NCBI RefSeq assembly: GCF_000336755.1 | Contig: NZ_AOLK01000011.1 | Location: 98,443 to 162,442 of the forward strand | Length of the DNA stretch: 64,000 bases | Source of the DNA: Haloferax elongans ATCC BAA-1513 | GTDB taxonomy: Archaea > Halobacteriota > Halobacteria > Halobacteriales > Haloferacaceae | Direction of reading: 5' to 3' | Shown: piece after piece, positions 46,413 through 53,775 of the stretch | Layout: every line of letters starts with the position of its first letter | How positions within the stretch are numbered: position 1 is the stretch's first letter | Position numbers and translations under genes: made by a program | The notes under the pieces: model-generated | Told to the model about the DNA's origin: nothing | The model's input: only the letters and a program-made list of their open reading frames with translations | Databases searched by the model: none

Positions 46413-47156
46413 TTAGTCGCTCTGGATACGCGGGGCGAGCATGTAGGTAATTTCGCCCATCCCTTCGGCAATCTGGTAGTGAAGCTTGACCGGGAACTCT
46501 TCGCCGAGTTCGACGGTGACCTCTGCGTCGGACGGAATCGCCTTGTTCATGTCCTTGAGGTAATCGAGCGAGAACAGCGAGTCGGCCGCGCCCGCTTCGA
46601 TAGCGATGAGGTCTGCCGGGGGAAGCGAGAGGTCGACGTCGTCGGTGTCGCCCTCTGCTTCGATGTGGAACGTCTCTTCGGTGTCGTCGACGCGGAGGCG
46701 GATGTGGTCAGAGACCATGTCGGCCGCCTTGATACCGCGGTCGAGGTGCGCGCCTTCGAGGACGATGTTCGCGGGAAGGTCGAGGTCCGGGATGTCCGGT
46801 TCCTGACGGATGGAATCGGGGTCGATGAGCGCGAGGGTGTAGGAGAGTCCGTCGATACGGATGTTGAGCTTCCGAGTCTCCTCGTCGAGCGTGAGGTGGA
46901 CGAGGTCGCCGGCACCTGCCATGCCTGCGACTTCTTCGAGACGCGAGAGGTTGACGCCGATGACGCCGCCGTCGGCTTCGTAGGACTCGAACGCAGACGC
47001 GTCGAGCGAGAGGTCGACCATACCGACGTTTGCGGGGTCGACGGCGCGGATGGCGAGGCCCTCCTCGTTGAGTCGAATCTTACACTCGTCGACGAGCACG
47101 CTCACCGAATCGAGCGCGTCCCGGAGCGTCGCGGCACTCACGATGGCCTTGAACAT
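46413..47156 (-). CDS. pcn: Proliferating cell nuclear antigen (DNA sliding clamp)
   Basis: 247 residues, the usual clamp length, with the two-domain repeat and the interdomain loop near 120-130. The start [18 protein letters not shown] and the stretch EYLKDM-like [12 protein letters not shown] near 200 are typical. The C-terminal MLAPRIQSD is the end of the clamp. Strongly acidic surface. It works with RFC and Hjc-type partners. Its TATA box TATTTTTAA (47181-47189) contains the stop codon of the upstream kinase gene. Confidence 0.97.
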   Translation of the reverse strand: MFKAIVSAATLRDALDSVSVLVDECKIRLNEEGLAIRAVDPANVGMVDLSLDASAFESYEADGGVIGVNLSRLEEVAGMAGAGDLVHLTLDEETRKLNIRIDGLSYTLALIDPDSIRQEPDIPDLDLPANIVLEGAHLDRGIKAADMVSDHIRLRVDDTEETFHIEAEGDTDDVDLSLPPADLIAIEAGAADSLFSLDYLKDMNKAIPSDAEVTVELGEEFPVKLHYQIAEGMGEITYMLAPRIQSD

Positions 47157-47180
47157 ATGTGCCGTCGTACGACAGCGGTC

Positions 47181-47189
47181 TTAAAAATA
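47181..47189 (-). promoter_or_regulatory. pcn TATA box overlapping a stop codon
   Basis: TATTTTTAA on the minus strand, centred 29 bases before the pcn ATG. The last three bases are the TAA that ends the upstream histidine kinase, so the two genes are separate units joined at the promoter. Confidence 0.65.
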
Positions 47190-48926
47190 CTCCTGATTTG
47201 CAACGGTATGTTCTTCCCGCACGCCTCCCCGCGTGTGTGCGTCAGCGCCGAGCGGAATCCGAAGCCGGACGAGCGCCCCCTCGGCCGGCTCGTCGAAGGT
47301 GATGTCTCCCCCGAGTATCGTCATCCCCCACCGGACCAGCCACAGCCCGACGCCGCTTCCGTGACGGAGGTCGTCTTCGGTTCCGCTGTCGATGACGTGC
47401 CGTTCGCCTTCTGGGATTCCGTCACCGTTGTCTTCGACTTCGATTACGAGTTCTCTGGACTCTGTGGTCGTGTCGATGGTCGCCCGTATCACTACCTGCG
47501 GCACGTCGCCGTCGCTGTGGTGGACGACGGCGTTTTCGACGAGTTCGTCGAGGACTGCGCTCAGTATCTGGCGGTCTGTCTTCACGCTAATCTCCGGTGA
47601 GACGGTCACGGTCACGTCGACGTCTTCGTATTGGGTGCGAACCGTCTGTGCACTCTCTTCGGCAACGGTTCGAATCGAAACGTCCGTGACGGCTGCGTCG
47701 TCTTCGGTCAAGACCGTCTCGACGGTCCGGGCCTTTTTACTCAGCGACACGAGCCGTGTCGAAGCCTCGTGAATCTGCGTCGCAAATGTTCGTGAGCGTT
47801 CGCTCGTCTCCGCGTCCTCCGCGATGAGTTCGGCGTAGCCGGTGACCACGTTCATCTCGTTGCGGACGTTGTGTCGGAGGGCGCGGTTCAGCACCTCCAA
47901 CCGCTGTCTCTGGACTTCACGCAGCGTCACGTCGCGGAAGACGAACGACTCGCCGATGCGTCTGCCGTGCCGGTCTTCGAACGCCGAGCGAACGACATCG
48001 TACCGGCGGCCGTCGTTTCCGACGTAGTTTGTGTGTCCCAACTCACGGTGGGGGAAGTCCGGGACGACTGCTTCGAGCGGCTTGCCGAACGCCGTCCGCT
48101 GATCGACGTCGAAGAGCGCCGCCGCCTGGCCGTTGAGGCTGAGGACGCATCCTCGCTTGTCGACGACGACGACGCCGTCTTCGAACCCCTCGATGACTTT
48201 TTCCTCGCCGATGCGTCGGTGGGACGGGTCCACTTCGAGGAAGCGTGACTCGAAGAGTGCGTACGCGAAACAGAGACCGCTGAGGCCGAGTACCATCGGG
48301 ATATATTCCAGCCCCTCGATAGGCGGGACATCGGTGAACGCGACGGCTCCAGCGGCCAGTGGGATGAGTGCACCGAGGAGCATCGCCACCGCCTGTCGTT
48401 CGTAGATGTGTTCGTAATTTCGAACCGACCCGAGGATGACGACGATACCGCCGAGAAAGACGAGGTTCGTGTAGAGGTACTGGACGAGTATCCACGGCGT
48501 GAAGGAGAACGTCGCGATGGAGAGGCCCTGCCGAGAGACGACGGACACGTCGGTCCAGGCAACTTCGAACACTGGGTTCGTCAGTACTGCGGCGATGGTC
48601 ACGATGGGAACGCTACACAGACCGGCGACGACAGTGGTGCGCTGAGTGAGTCGCAGGCCGAGGTATTCCCCGACGAAGAGGACCCATACGACGGGCAGTG
48701 CTGAACTCAGGACGAGACCGGCCGCTGTCGCCGTCGTCGTTATCCACGGTGCGTACCCGAGCGTCGCGACGCCGACGAAAAGCGCCCACAGCCCGCTCAG
48801 GGTGGTGAGGACGACGAACCACCAGGACGCCGCCGAGTCGCGGTAGCGAAAGGAGATTCCGGCGAGCAGGAACTCGACACCACCGGAGACGAAGTACGCC
48901 ACGATGAAGAGTTCGGCTAGAATCAT
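47181..48926 (-). CDS. 7TM-PAS histidine kinase
   Basis: 581 residues, related in layout to the kinase at 44657: seven helices (1-220), PAS domain (about 235-335), HisKA NRALRHNVRNE (His about 350) and HATPase motifs ELVENAVVHH, DNGDGIP and GSGVGLW (about 440-560). No response regulator is adjacent. It sits directly upstream of pcn with its stop in the pcn promoter. Tandem 18-bp repeats lie just ahead of its ATG. Confidence 0.9.
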   Translation of the reverse strand: MILAELFIVAYFVSGGVEFLLAGISFRYRDSAASWWFVVLTTLSGLWALFVGVATLGYAPWITTTATAAGLVLSSALPVVWVLFVGEYLGLRLTQRTTVVAGLCSVPIVTIAAVLTNPVFEVAWTDVSVVSRQGLSIATFSFTPWILVQYLYTNLVFLGGIVVILGSVRNYEHIYERQAVAMLLGALIPLAAGAVAFTDVPPIEGLEYIPMVLGLSGLCFAYALFESRFLEVDPSHRRIGEEKVIEGFEDGVVVVDKRGCVLSLNGQAAALFDVDQRTAFGKPLEAVVPDFPHRELGHTNYVGNDGRRYDVVRSAFEDRHGRRIGESFVFRDVTLREVQRQRLEVLNRALRHNVRNEMNVVTGYAELIAEDAETSERSRTFATQIHEASTRLVSLSKKARTVETVLTEDDAAVTDVSIRTVAEESAQTVRTQYEDVDVTVTVSPEISVKTDRQILSAVLDELVENAVVHHSDGDVPQVVIRATIDTTTESRELVIEVEDNGDGIPEGERHVIDSGTEDDLRHGSGVGLWLVRWGMTILGGDITFDEPAEGALVRLRIPLGADAHTRGGVREEHTVANQEYF

Positions 48927-48942
48927 CCGCCGAGTACACTCT

Positions 48943-49009
48943 GTGGCCGCTGGTCCAGTTGCGGCCGTCGGTCCAGTTGTGGCCGCTGGTCTAGTCGCGG
49001 CCGCTCGTC
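48943..49009. repeat. Tandem 18-bp repeat, about 3.7 copies
   Basis: Units GTGGCCGCTGGTCCAGTT (48943-48960), GCGGCCGTCGGTCCAGTT (48961-48978), GTGGCCGCTGGTCTAGTC (48979-48996) and a partial fourth (48997-49009). They lie 17 bases upstream of the kinase ATG (minus) in its promoter zone. Confidence 0.9.
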
Positions 49010-49135
49010 GGGAGTTGTCGCCGAACGTACGCCGTTCATACCCTCTCGACTAGAACAGTCGCTAAATCATAACTTCTCTCCCGAATTGATTATTTGCTGT
49101 CTATTCGTGACAGCTAACTTTCCGGCCCATTCATA

Positions 49136-49149
49136 TGAACAGCTGTTCA
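49136..49149. promoter_or_regulatory. ArsR operator palindrome
   Basis: TGAACAGCTGTTCA is a perfect 14-base palindrome, 12 bases before the arsR ATG and just after a TTCATATG promoter element (49130-49137). This is where an ArsR-type repressor would block transcription of its own operon. Confidence 0.7.
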
Positions 49150-49160
49150 ATCATTCAGGT

Positions 49161-49553
49161 ATGTCCGAGTCCACGAGACTCCGAAACCTCATCGAAGACG
49201 AAGTCGGGTCGTGTTGTGACGCCGACGTCGAAGCGCGCCTCGACCGACTCTCGGAGCTTGTCACGCACGTTCCGAGTGACTACGACGCCGACTTGGCGGC
49301 GATGAAAGCGCTCGGAAACGACACGCGCTACCAGGTCGTTCGCTTGCTCACCGCCGCCGACGAACTCTGTGTCTGCGAGATTACGCCACTCGTCGACGTG
49401 AGTGAGAGTGCCGTCAGTCACGCGCTTTCCGACCTCACAGATGCGGGACTCGTCACCCGGCGTAAGGAGGGAACGTGGCGCTACTACCAGTCGACAGCAC
49501 TCGCAGAGCGCCTCGTCTCCGCTCTCGACGCCGAACGAGGTGACGACGAATGA
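49161..49553 (+). CDS. arsR: ArsR family metalloregulator
   Basis: 130 residues from ATG 49161. The winged helix contains the ArsR metal site DELCVCEI (Cys72 and Cys74 of LCVC), and CC at 18-19 may add ligands. ArsR repressors release DNA when As(III)/Sb(III) binds. It overlaps the next gene by four bases (ATGA). It is the first gene of a four-gene run. Confidence 0.9.
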   Translation: MSESTRLRNLIEDEVGSCCDADVEARLDRLSELVTHVPSDYDADLAAMKALGNDTRYQVVRLLTAADELCVCEITPLVDVSESAVSHALSDLTDAGLVTRRKEGTWRYYQSTALAERLVSALDAERGDDE

Positions 49554-50008
49554 GCGATGCGACTCCGACCGACCCGACACGCGTCGCGTTCGTCTGCGTC
49601 CAGAACGCCGGCCGAAGTCAGATGGCCACCGCGTTCGCCCGGCGCGAACAGGCCGCCCGCGACCTCGACGGCCGCATCGACATCGTCACTGGCGGGACCG
49701 ACCCGGCCGACCACGTCCACGACGAGGTCGTCGACGTGATGGGTGAGAAGGGGTTCGACCTCGCCGACGAGACGCCGCGAGCCATCTCGCAAGACGAGAT
49801 TATGGACGTGGACATCGTCGTGACGATGGGCTGTTCGGCAGAGGGAATCTGCCCGATGACGTGGCGCGGTGACGCCCGCGACTGGGACCTCGACGACCCC
49901 GACGGCCGCGACCCCGACGAGGTCCGGGCGATTCGCGACGACATCGAATCTCGGGTGTTGGCGTTGTTCGACGAACTCGTCGACGACGACGGAGGTGTCG
50001 ACCGATGA
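49550..50008 (+). CDS. arsC: Arsenate reductase (low-molecular-weight phosphatase type), copy 1
   Basis: 152 residues. The P-loop CVQNAGRS (Cys16, Arg22) is the LMW-PTPase/thioredoxin-type ArsC active site. A later pair, Cys95 and Cys101 (VTMGCSAEGICP), matches the redox cysteines that form the disulfide cascade, so this copy is likely a true arsenate reductase. An aspartate in RDWDLDDP serves as acid. Starts with a 4-base overlap with arsR. Confidence 0.85.
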   Translation: MSDATPTDPTRVAFVCVQNAGRSQMATAFARREQAARDLDGRIDIVTGGTDPADHVHDEVVDVMGEKGFDLADETPRAISQDEIMDVDIVVTMGCSAEGICPMTWRGDARDWDLDDPDGRDPDEVRAIRDDIESRVLALFDELVDDDGGVDR

Positions 50009-50442
50009 GCGACGACCCGACACGCGTCGCGTTCGTCTGCGTCCAGAACGCCGGGCGCAGCCAGATGGCGACCGCCTTCGCCGAACGCGAGCGCGAACGC
50101 CGTGGCCTCGACGACGACGTGGAAATTCTCACTGGCGGTACTCATCCCGCCGACGACGTCCACGACGTGGTCGTCGACGTGATGCGCGAGGAAGAGTTCG
50201 ACCTCGGCGACCGCGAACCGCAGGCCGTCTCCACCGAGGCGCTCGAATCGTGCGACATCGTCGCCACGATGGGGTGTTCGACGCTCGAACTCGACACCAG
50301 TGCTGGCGTCGAGGTGCACGACTGGGCGCTCGACGACCCACACGGCCAAGACCTCGACACGGTGCGCGAGATTCGCGACGATATCGCGGGTCGCGTGACC
50401 GCCCTATTCGACGACCTCGACTCGGCGGATACGACACAGTAG
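50005..50442 (+). CDS. ArsC-like phosphatase, copy 2 (redox cysteine lost)
   Basis: 145 residues, a paralogue of the gene just upstream. CVQNAGRS (Cys12, Arg18) is kept. The second region reads ATMGCSTLELDTSAG, so the second redox cysteine is missing and this copy cannot run the full arsenate-reductase cycle as usually drawn. The two genes share 42 identical bases (49570-49611 and 50013-50054), evidence of recent duplication or gene conversion. It overlaps copy 1 by four bases. Confidence 0.82.
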   Translation: MSDDPTRVAFVCVQNAGRSQMATAFAERERERRGLDDDVEILTGGTHPADDVHDVVVDVMREEEFDLGDREPQAVSTEALESCDIVATMGCSTLELDTSAGVEVHDWALDDPHGQDLDTVREIRDDIAGRVTALFDDLDSADTTQ

Positions 50443-50443
50443 C

Positions 50444-51526
50444 GTGGCGATTGCAGAGCTCTGGGCACTCGAAATGGTGCTCGCGGCATTCGCAGGCGGC
50501 GCGTTCGGTGCTGCCATCGGCGCACTTCCATCGTTCACGCTCGCAGGTCTCGTCGTCGTCATCGGCGAACTCTACGGTCTCGTCCGGCGGACGACCGACG
50601 TGGGGTTCGCTGCTGTCGACCTCACGGGTGCAGTCGGCTTGGGCGTCGTGTTCGGTCCCCACGTTGCTTTCGGCGGCGGGGCGGCGGCAGTTGCCTACGC
50701 GGCGAAGCACGAGCCCCTCGACTTCGACTCCGAGTACCACCCCGCGAAAGATGTCACTCGCGGACTCGGCAGCGCTCCCGACGTGCTGTTCGTCGGCGGC
50801 GTCTTCGGTATCTTCGGCTACTGGGTTGCGACCCTCGCTGGGACGCTCGGTCTCCCAACCGACCCTGTCGCACTCGCCGTCGTCGTCTCGGCGTTGGCCC
50901 ACCGTCTCGTCTTCGGGTACAGCCTCATCGGCACTGTTCCCGACCGATTGATGGATATGTCACCGTTCGAACGCGGCGAGCCGAGACACAGCGCACAGAC
51001 CGACGGCGGCCACGTCGACAGCGAGCACACGTCGGACACCGGCCGATTCGCGGTCGAACCGTGGCTTCCGTATCAGTACCGCTGGGCCGACGTGGTCGGA
51101 CTCGGTGCCGTCGTCGGCATCTTCGCTGCCTACATCGCGTATCTGACCGGGAGCGCGTTTCTCGCGTTTGGACTCAGTGTCGTCGCGCTCGTCTACATCA
51201 ACGCCGGCACCCCGAAGATTCCTGTGACACATCACATGTCGCTTCCCGCCAGTACTGCCGTCCTCGCGGCTGTCGGAAGTCCGCTCGGCTCGCTGACGCC
51301 CACTGCGGTCGCTAACGCACTCCCGCTTTCGGAGGCGCTGCTTCTCGGTGCGGTCTTCGGGGCGCTCGGTGGCTTCTTCGGCGAGGTCACACAACGAATC
51401 TTCTACGCACACGCCGACACCCACCTCGACCCGCCTGCGGCGAGTATCGTCGTCACGTCGTTCGTCATCGGCGTGCTTGCGCTCGTCGGCGTCTTCCCTG
51501 GGTCGGCATGGGTGCCGCTTCCGTAA
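50444..51526 (+). CDS. Unrecognised polytopic membrane protein in the ars operon
   Basis: 360 residues from GTG 50444, one base after the preceding stop. About ten hydrophobic helices in two halves, separated by a charged linker (about 170-205, ERGEPRHSAQTDGGHVDSEH). Gly/Ala-rich helices such as GGAFGAAIGALPSF and GAVFGALGGFFGEV recur. It is not ArsB or Acr3 by any motif I know. Position suggests an arsenic-related exporter or permease, but a role outside arsenic is possible. Confidence 0.75.
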   Translation: MAIAELWALEMVLAAFAGGAFGAAIGALPSFTLAGLVVVIGELYGLVRRTTDVGFAAVDLTGAVGLGVVFGPHVAFGGGAAAVAYAAKHEPLDFDSEYHPAKDVTRGLGSAPDVLFVGGVFGIFGYWVATLAGTLGLPTDPVALAVVVSALAHRLVFGYSLIGTVPDRLMDMSPFERGEPRHSAQTDGGHVDSEHTSDTGRFAVEPWLPYQYRWADVVGLGAVVGIFAAYIAYLTGSAFLAFGLSVVALVYINAGTPKIPVTHHMSLPASTAVLAAVGSPLGSLTPTAVANALPLSEALLLGAVFGALGGFFGEVTQRIFYAHADTHLDPPAASIVVTSFVIGVLALVGVFPGSAWVPLP

Positions 51527-51634
51527 GCGGCTCTCGCCGACTCCCGGCCGAACAACCGCTTTCGAATCGACCGCGCCGTGTTCGTACGGTCCCGAGTCGG
51601 CACCCCTTTCAGCGCTGACGCCGTCGATACCGAT

Positions 51635-51694
51635 ATGAGCGACATTTCGCACGATTCCGACGTTCGAGACCGACTGAGGGGTGCACTGAGATAA
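51635..51694 (+). CDS. Possible 19-residue upstream ORF before rlmE
   Basis: ATG at 51635 and TAA at 51692-51694 encode MSDISHDSDVRDRLRGALR. The stop is two bases before the rlmE ATG. It may be a leader peptide, or chance. Only the clean start, the tight spacing and acidic/basic balance support it. Confidence 0.25.
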   Translation: MSDISHDSDVRDRLRGALR

Positions 51695-51696
51695 CC

Positions 51697-52470
51697 ATGG
51701 CACGAAAAGACCACTACTACAACAAGGCCAAACAAGAGGGCTATCGCGCTCGCTCGGCCTACAAGCTCAAACAACTCGACAGCGAGACGGGACTGTTCGG
51801 TCCCGGCAACACGGTCGTCGACCTCGGTGCCGCCCCCGGTGGGTGGCTCCAAGTCGCCTCCGAGAAGGTCGGCGACCACGGGAAAGTCGTCGGTGTCGAC
51901 CTCCAGCGAATCCGCGACATCGACCACCACAACGTCGAGACGGTTCGCGGTGACATGACCGAAGACGACACGAAGGAGAAACTGAAGGACATCGTCGGTG
52001 AGCAGGGCGCTGACGCCGTCGTCTCTGACATGGCTCCGAACATGACCGGCGAGTACTCGCTGGACCACGCCCGCTCTATCTATCTCGCTCGGCAGGCGTT
52101 CGAAGTCGCACAGGAACTGCTCGCGACCGGCGGCGACTTCGCCGTGAAGGTGTTCGACGGACAGGACCTCGCGGACTTCCGCGCCGACATGGAACCGGAG
52201 TTCCAGTACGTCCGGTCGATTCGCCCCGACGCCTCCCGTGACAGTTCGTCCGAGCAGTACCTCGTCGGCAAGCACTTCCTCACCGCGCCCGTCCGAAAGG
52301 GCGACGAAGTCGAAGTCGAAATCGTCGACGTCGGCAGCGAGGGCGACGGCATCGCCAAAGTCGAAGACTTCACCGTGTTCGTCCCCGGGACCGAAACGGG
52401 CGAGACGCCGCTGGTTCGCATCACGGACGTGAAGCCGCGGTTCGCCTTTGCAGAGCGCGTCGACGACTGA
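51697..52470 (+). CDS. rlmE: 23S rRNA 2'-O-methyltransferase RlmE (FtsJ type) with TRAM domain
   Basis: 257 residues. SAM site DLGAAPGGW (42-50) and the K-D-K-E catalytic set: Lys23 (RSAYKL), Asp111 (VSDMAPN), Lys151 (AVKVF) and a Glu near 186. The C-terminal TRAM domain (about 195-255) is an archaeal addition that binds RNA. It methylates the ribose of a 23S rRNA uridine. Confidence 0.93.
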   Translation: MARKDHYYNKAKQEGYRARSAYKLKQLDSETGLFGPGNTVVDLGAAPGGWLQVASEKVGDHGKVVGVDLQRIRDIDHHNVETVRGDMTEDDTKEKLKDIVGEQGADAVVSDMAPNMTGEYSLDHARSIYLARQAFEVAQELLATGGDFAVKVFDGQDLADFRADMEPEFQYVRSIRPDASRDSSSEQYLVGKHFLTAPVRKGDEVEVEIVDVGSEGDGIAKVEDFTVFVPGTETGETPLVRITDVKPRFAFAERVDD

Positions 52471-52566
52471 ACCGGACAGTCCTCTCGGCAGAGTCTAGAC
52501 CGCAACGCACCAGCTCTCGTTTTCTCTTCGCTTCTCTCGGTGCTCGCGTCGGACTGCCTCTCTCGA

Positions 52567-52737
52567 CTACTCGCTGATTACGAGTTCGAGTTCGAGTCCG
52601 GTCGTACACTCCACCCCTCGGCACTGTCCCGTTGCGAGAATGTCCCCAAACGACGTGTACGTCTTGCAGTTCGGACAGCGTATCCCCATCTCCATAGCGT
52701 CTATTTCGTTGAGACGCACCCGCTGCTCACCGGCCAT
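52567..52737 (-). CDS. 56-residue zinc-ribbon micro-protein
   Basis: ATG 52737 to TAG 52569-52567. It holds CPNC (21-24) and CRGVEC (39-44), a four-cysteine zinc ribbon in a beta context (GIRCPNCKTYTSFGDI ... GLELELVISE). Composition and acidic charge fit a real haloarchaeal protein. Function unknown. It is convergent with rlmE. Confidence 0.65.
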   Translation of the reverse strand: MAGEQRVRLNEIDAMEMGIRCPNCKTYTSFGDILATGQCRGVECTTGLELELVISE

Positions 52738-52787
52738 GGTGTGTGGTATGATACCAAAAGAGATAAGGCGCGCGACGATTCTCAGAC

Positions 52788-53507
52788 TCAGTCGGCGACC
52801 CAGCCGTCGTCTTCAGCCTTGGCACCGTCGCCGAGGAGGGCGACGACGGCGTAGACGAACGGCGTATCGACCAGTGCGATGAGGAGTTTCAAGAGGTACT
52901 GTCCCGCGATAAGCGCGAGGAGGACGTTCTGTGGGAGTGCCTGCCCGATTCCGAGAACCGTCGGGGCGACGTAGAACGCGACACCGACGAAGATGACGGT
53001 GTCGATAGCCTGACTCGTCGCCGTCGAGACGATGTTGCGGAGCCACAGGAACGACCCGTCGGTCAGGTCGCGGATGCTGTGGAAGACGATGACGTCCCAG
53101 TTCTGACTGACGATGTACGCGAGGAGGCTGCCAGCGATGATGTTCGTCCCCGACCCGAGCACGTCGGCGAACTTCCCGGCGAACTCTGGGTTGGCGGCGG
53201 GGGCCGCGATAGTACTCCAGACGAGACCGAGCAGGATGAAGTTCATCGCGAAGCCGACGTTGACCATCACTTGTGCCGGGCGGCGACCGTACAGTTCCGA
53301 GTAGCAGTCGGACGCGAAGAAGGTGACTGCGTACGCCAGTGCCGCACCGGGCATGATAATCGACGCACCCACGACCGGCAACTCGCCGAGTGCCGACGGG
53401 AGGGGAATCGCCAGCACCTTCGACGCGGTCAACTGCGCGGTCGTCAGGGCCGTGACGAACAGCCCAATGAGTGCGACCTGTCCGACGTTCAGACGCCCGT
53501 CACTCAT
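52788..53507 (-). CDS. Queuosine/archaeosine-precursor transporter (YhhQ/VUT family)
   Basis: 239 residues with six to seven helices. Family pattern: TTAQLTASKVL in the first helix, FFASDCYSELYGRRPAQ after the third and SQNWDVIVFH, then SQAIDTVIFV. Members import 7-deazaguanine precursors (PreQ0/PreQ1). In archaea this would feed archaeosine in tRNA. Its start overlaps the upstream ribbon-helix-helix gene by eight bases, so the two form an operon. Confidence 0.85.
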   Translation of the reverse strand: MSDGRLNVGQVALIGLFVTALTTAQLTASKVLAIPLPSALGELPVVGASIIMPGAALAYAVTFFASDCYSELYGRRPAQVMVNVGFAMNFILLGLVWSTIAAPAANPEFAGKFADVLGSGTNIIAGSLLAYIVSQNWDVIVFHSIRDLTDGSFLWLRNIVSTATSQAIDTVIFVGVAFYVAPTVLGIGQALPQNVLLALIAGQYLLKLLIALVDTPFVYAVVALLGDGAKAEDDGWVAD

Positions 53508-53676
53508 CTTCTGCGAGTCGATTGTGGCGGTCGTCGATCTGGTCGAGGAGGTCCAGTGTCTTCCGAATCGACGCTCGAACCGCGTCGCTTCGATTCACGA
53601 ACTTCTTGTCGTCGCCGACGTGCTCGTCTAAGTCCGTGAGCAACTCGTCGGGTATCTCGACGCTTATCTTGGCCAT
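53500..53676 (-). CDS. Ribbon-helix-helix (CopG-type) regulator
   Basis: 58 residues. The strand MAKISVEIPDELLTDLDEHV and helices KKFVNRSDAVRASIRKTLDLL form an RHH DNA-binding fold. It is too short for any other domain. It lies just upstream of the transporter gene and the two overlap. A short inverted repeat, ATTAT-TACG-ATAAT, sits in its promoter and is a likely operator. Confidence 0.82.
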   Translation of the reverse strand: MAKISVEIPDELLTDLDEHVGDDKKFVNRSDAVRASIRKTLDLLDQIDDRHNRLAEDE

Positions 53677-53684
53677 ACCTGAGG

Positions 53685-53698
53685 ATTATTACGATAAT
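53685..53698. promoter_or_regulatory. Candidate RHH operator
   Basis: ATTAT (53685-53689), TACG, ATAAT (53694-53698): 5-base inverted repeat with a 4-base spacer, nine bases upstream of the RHH gene start and overlapping its promoter AT-rich tract. Autoregulation is inferred. Confidence 0.45.
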
Positions 53699-53775
53699 AC
53701 TTACGCCTTTTCAACGGCTCTCAGCCCTGAGAACCTTCCTGACAGCAGATTTTGACAAGAAAATTTGACGGCGGC

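Noticed and set aside
46188-47600. 470-codon open frame antisense to pcn
   Set aside because: Antisense shadow across the pcn gene and the convergent gene ends.
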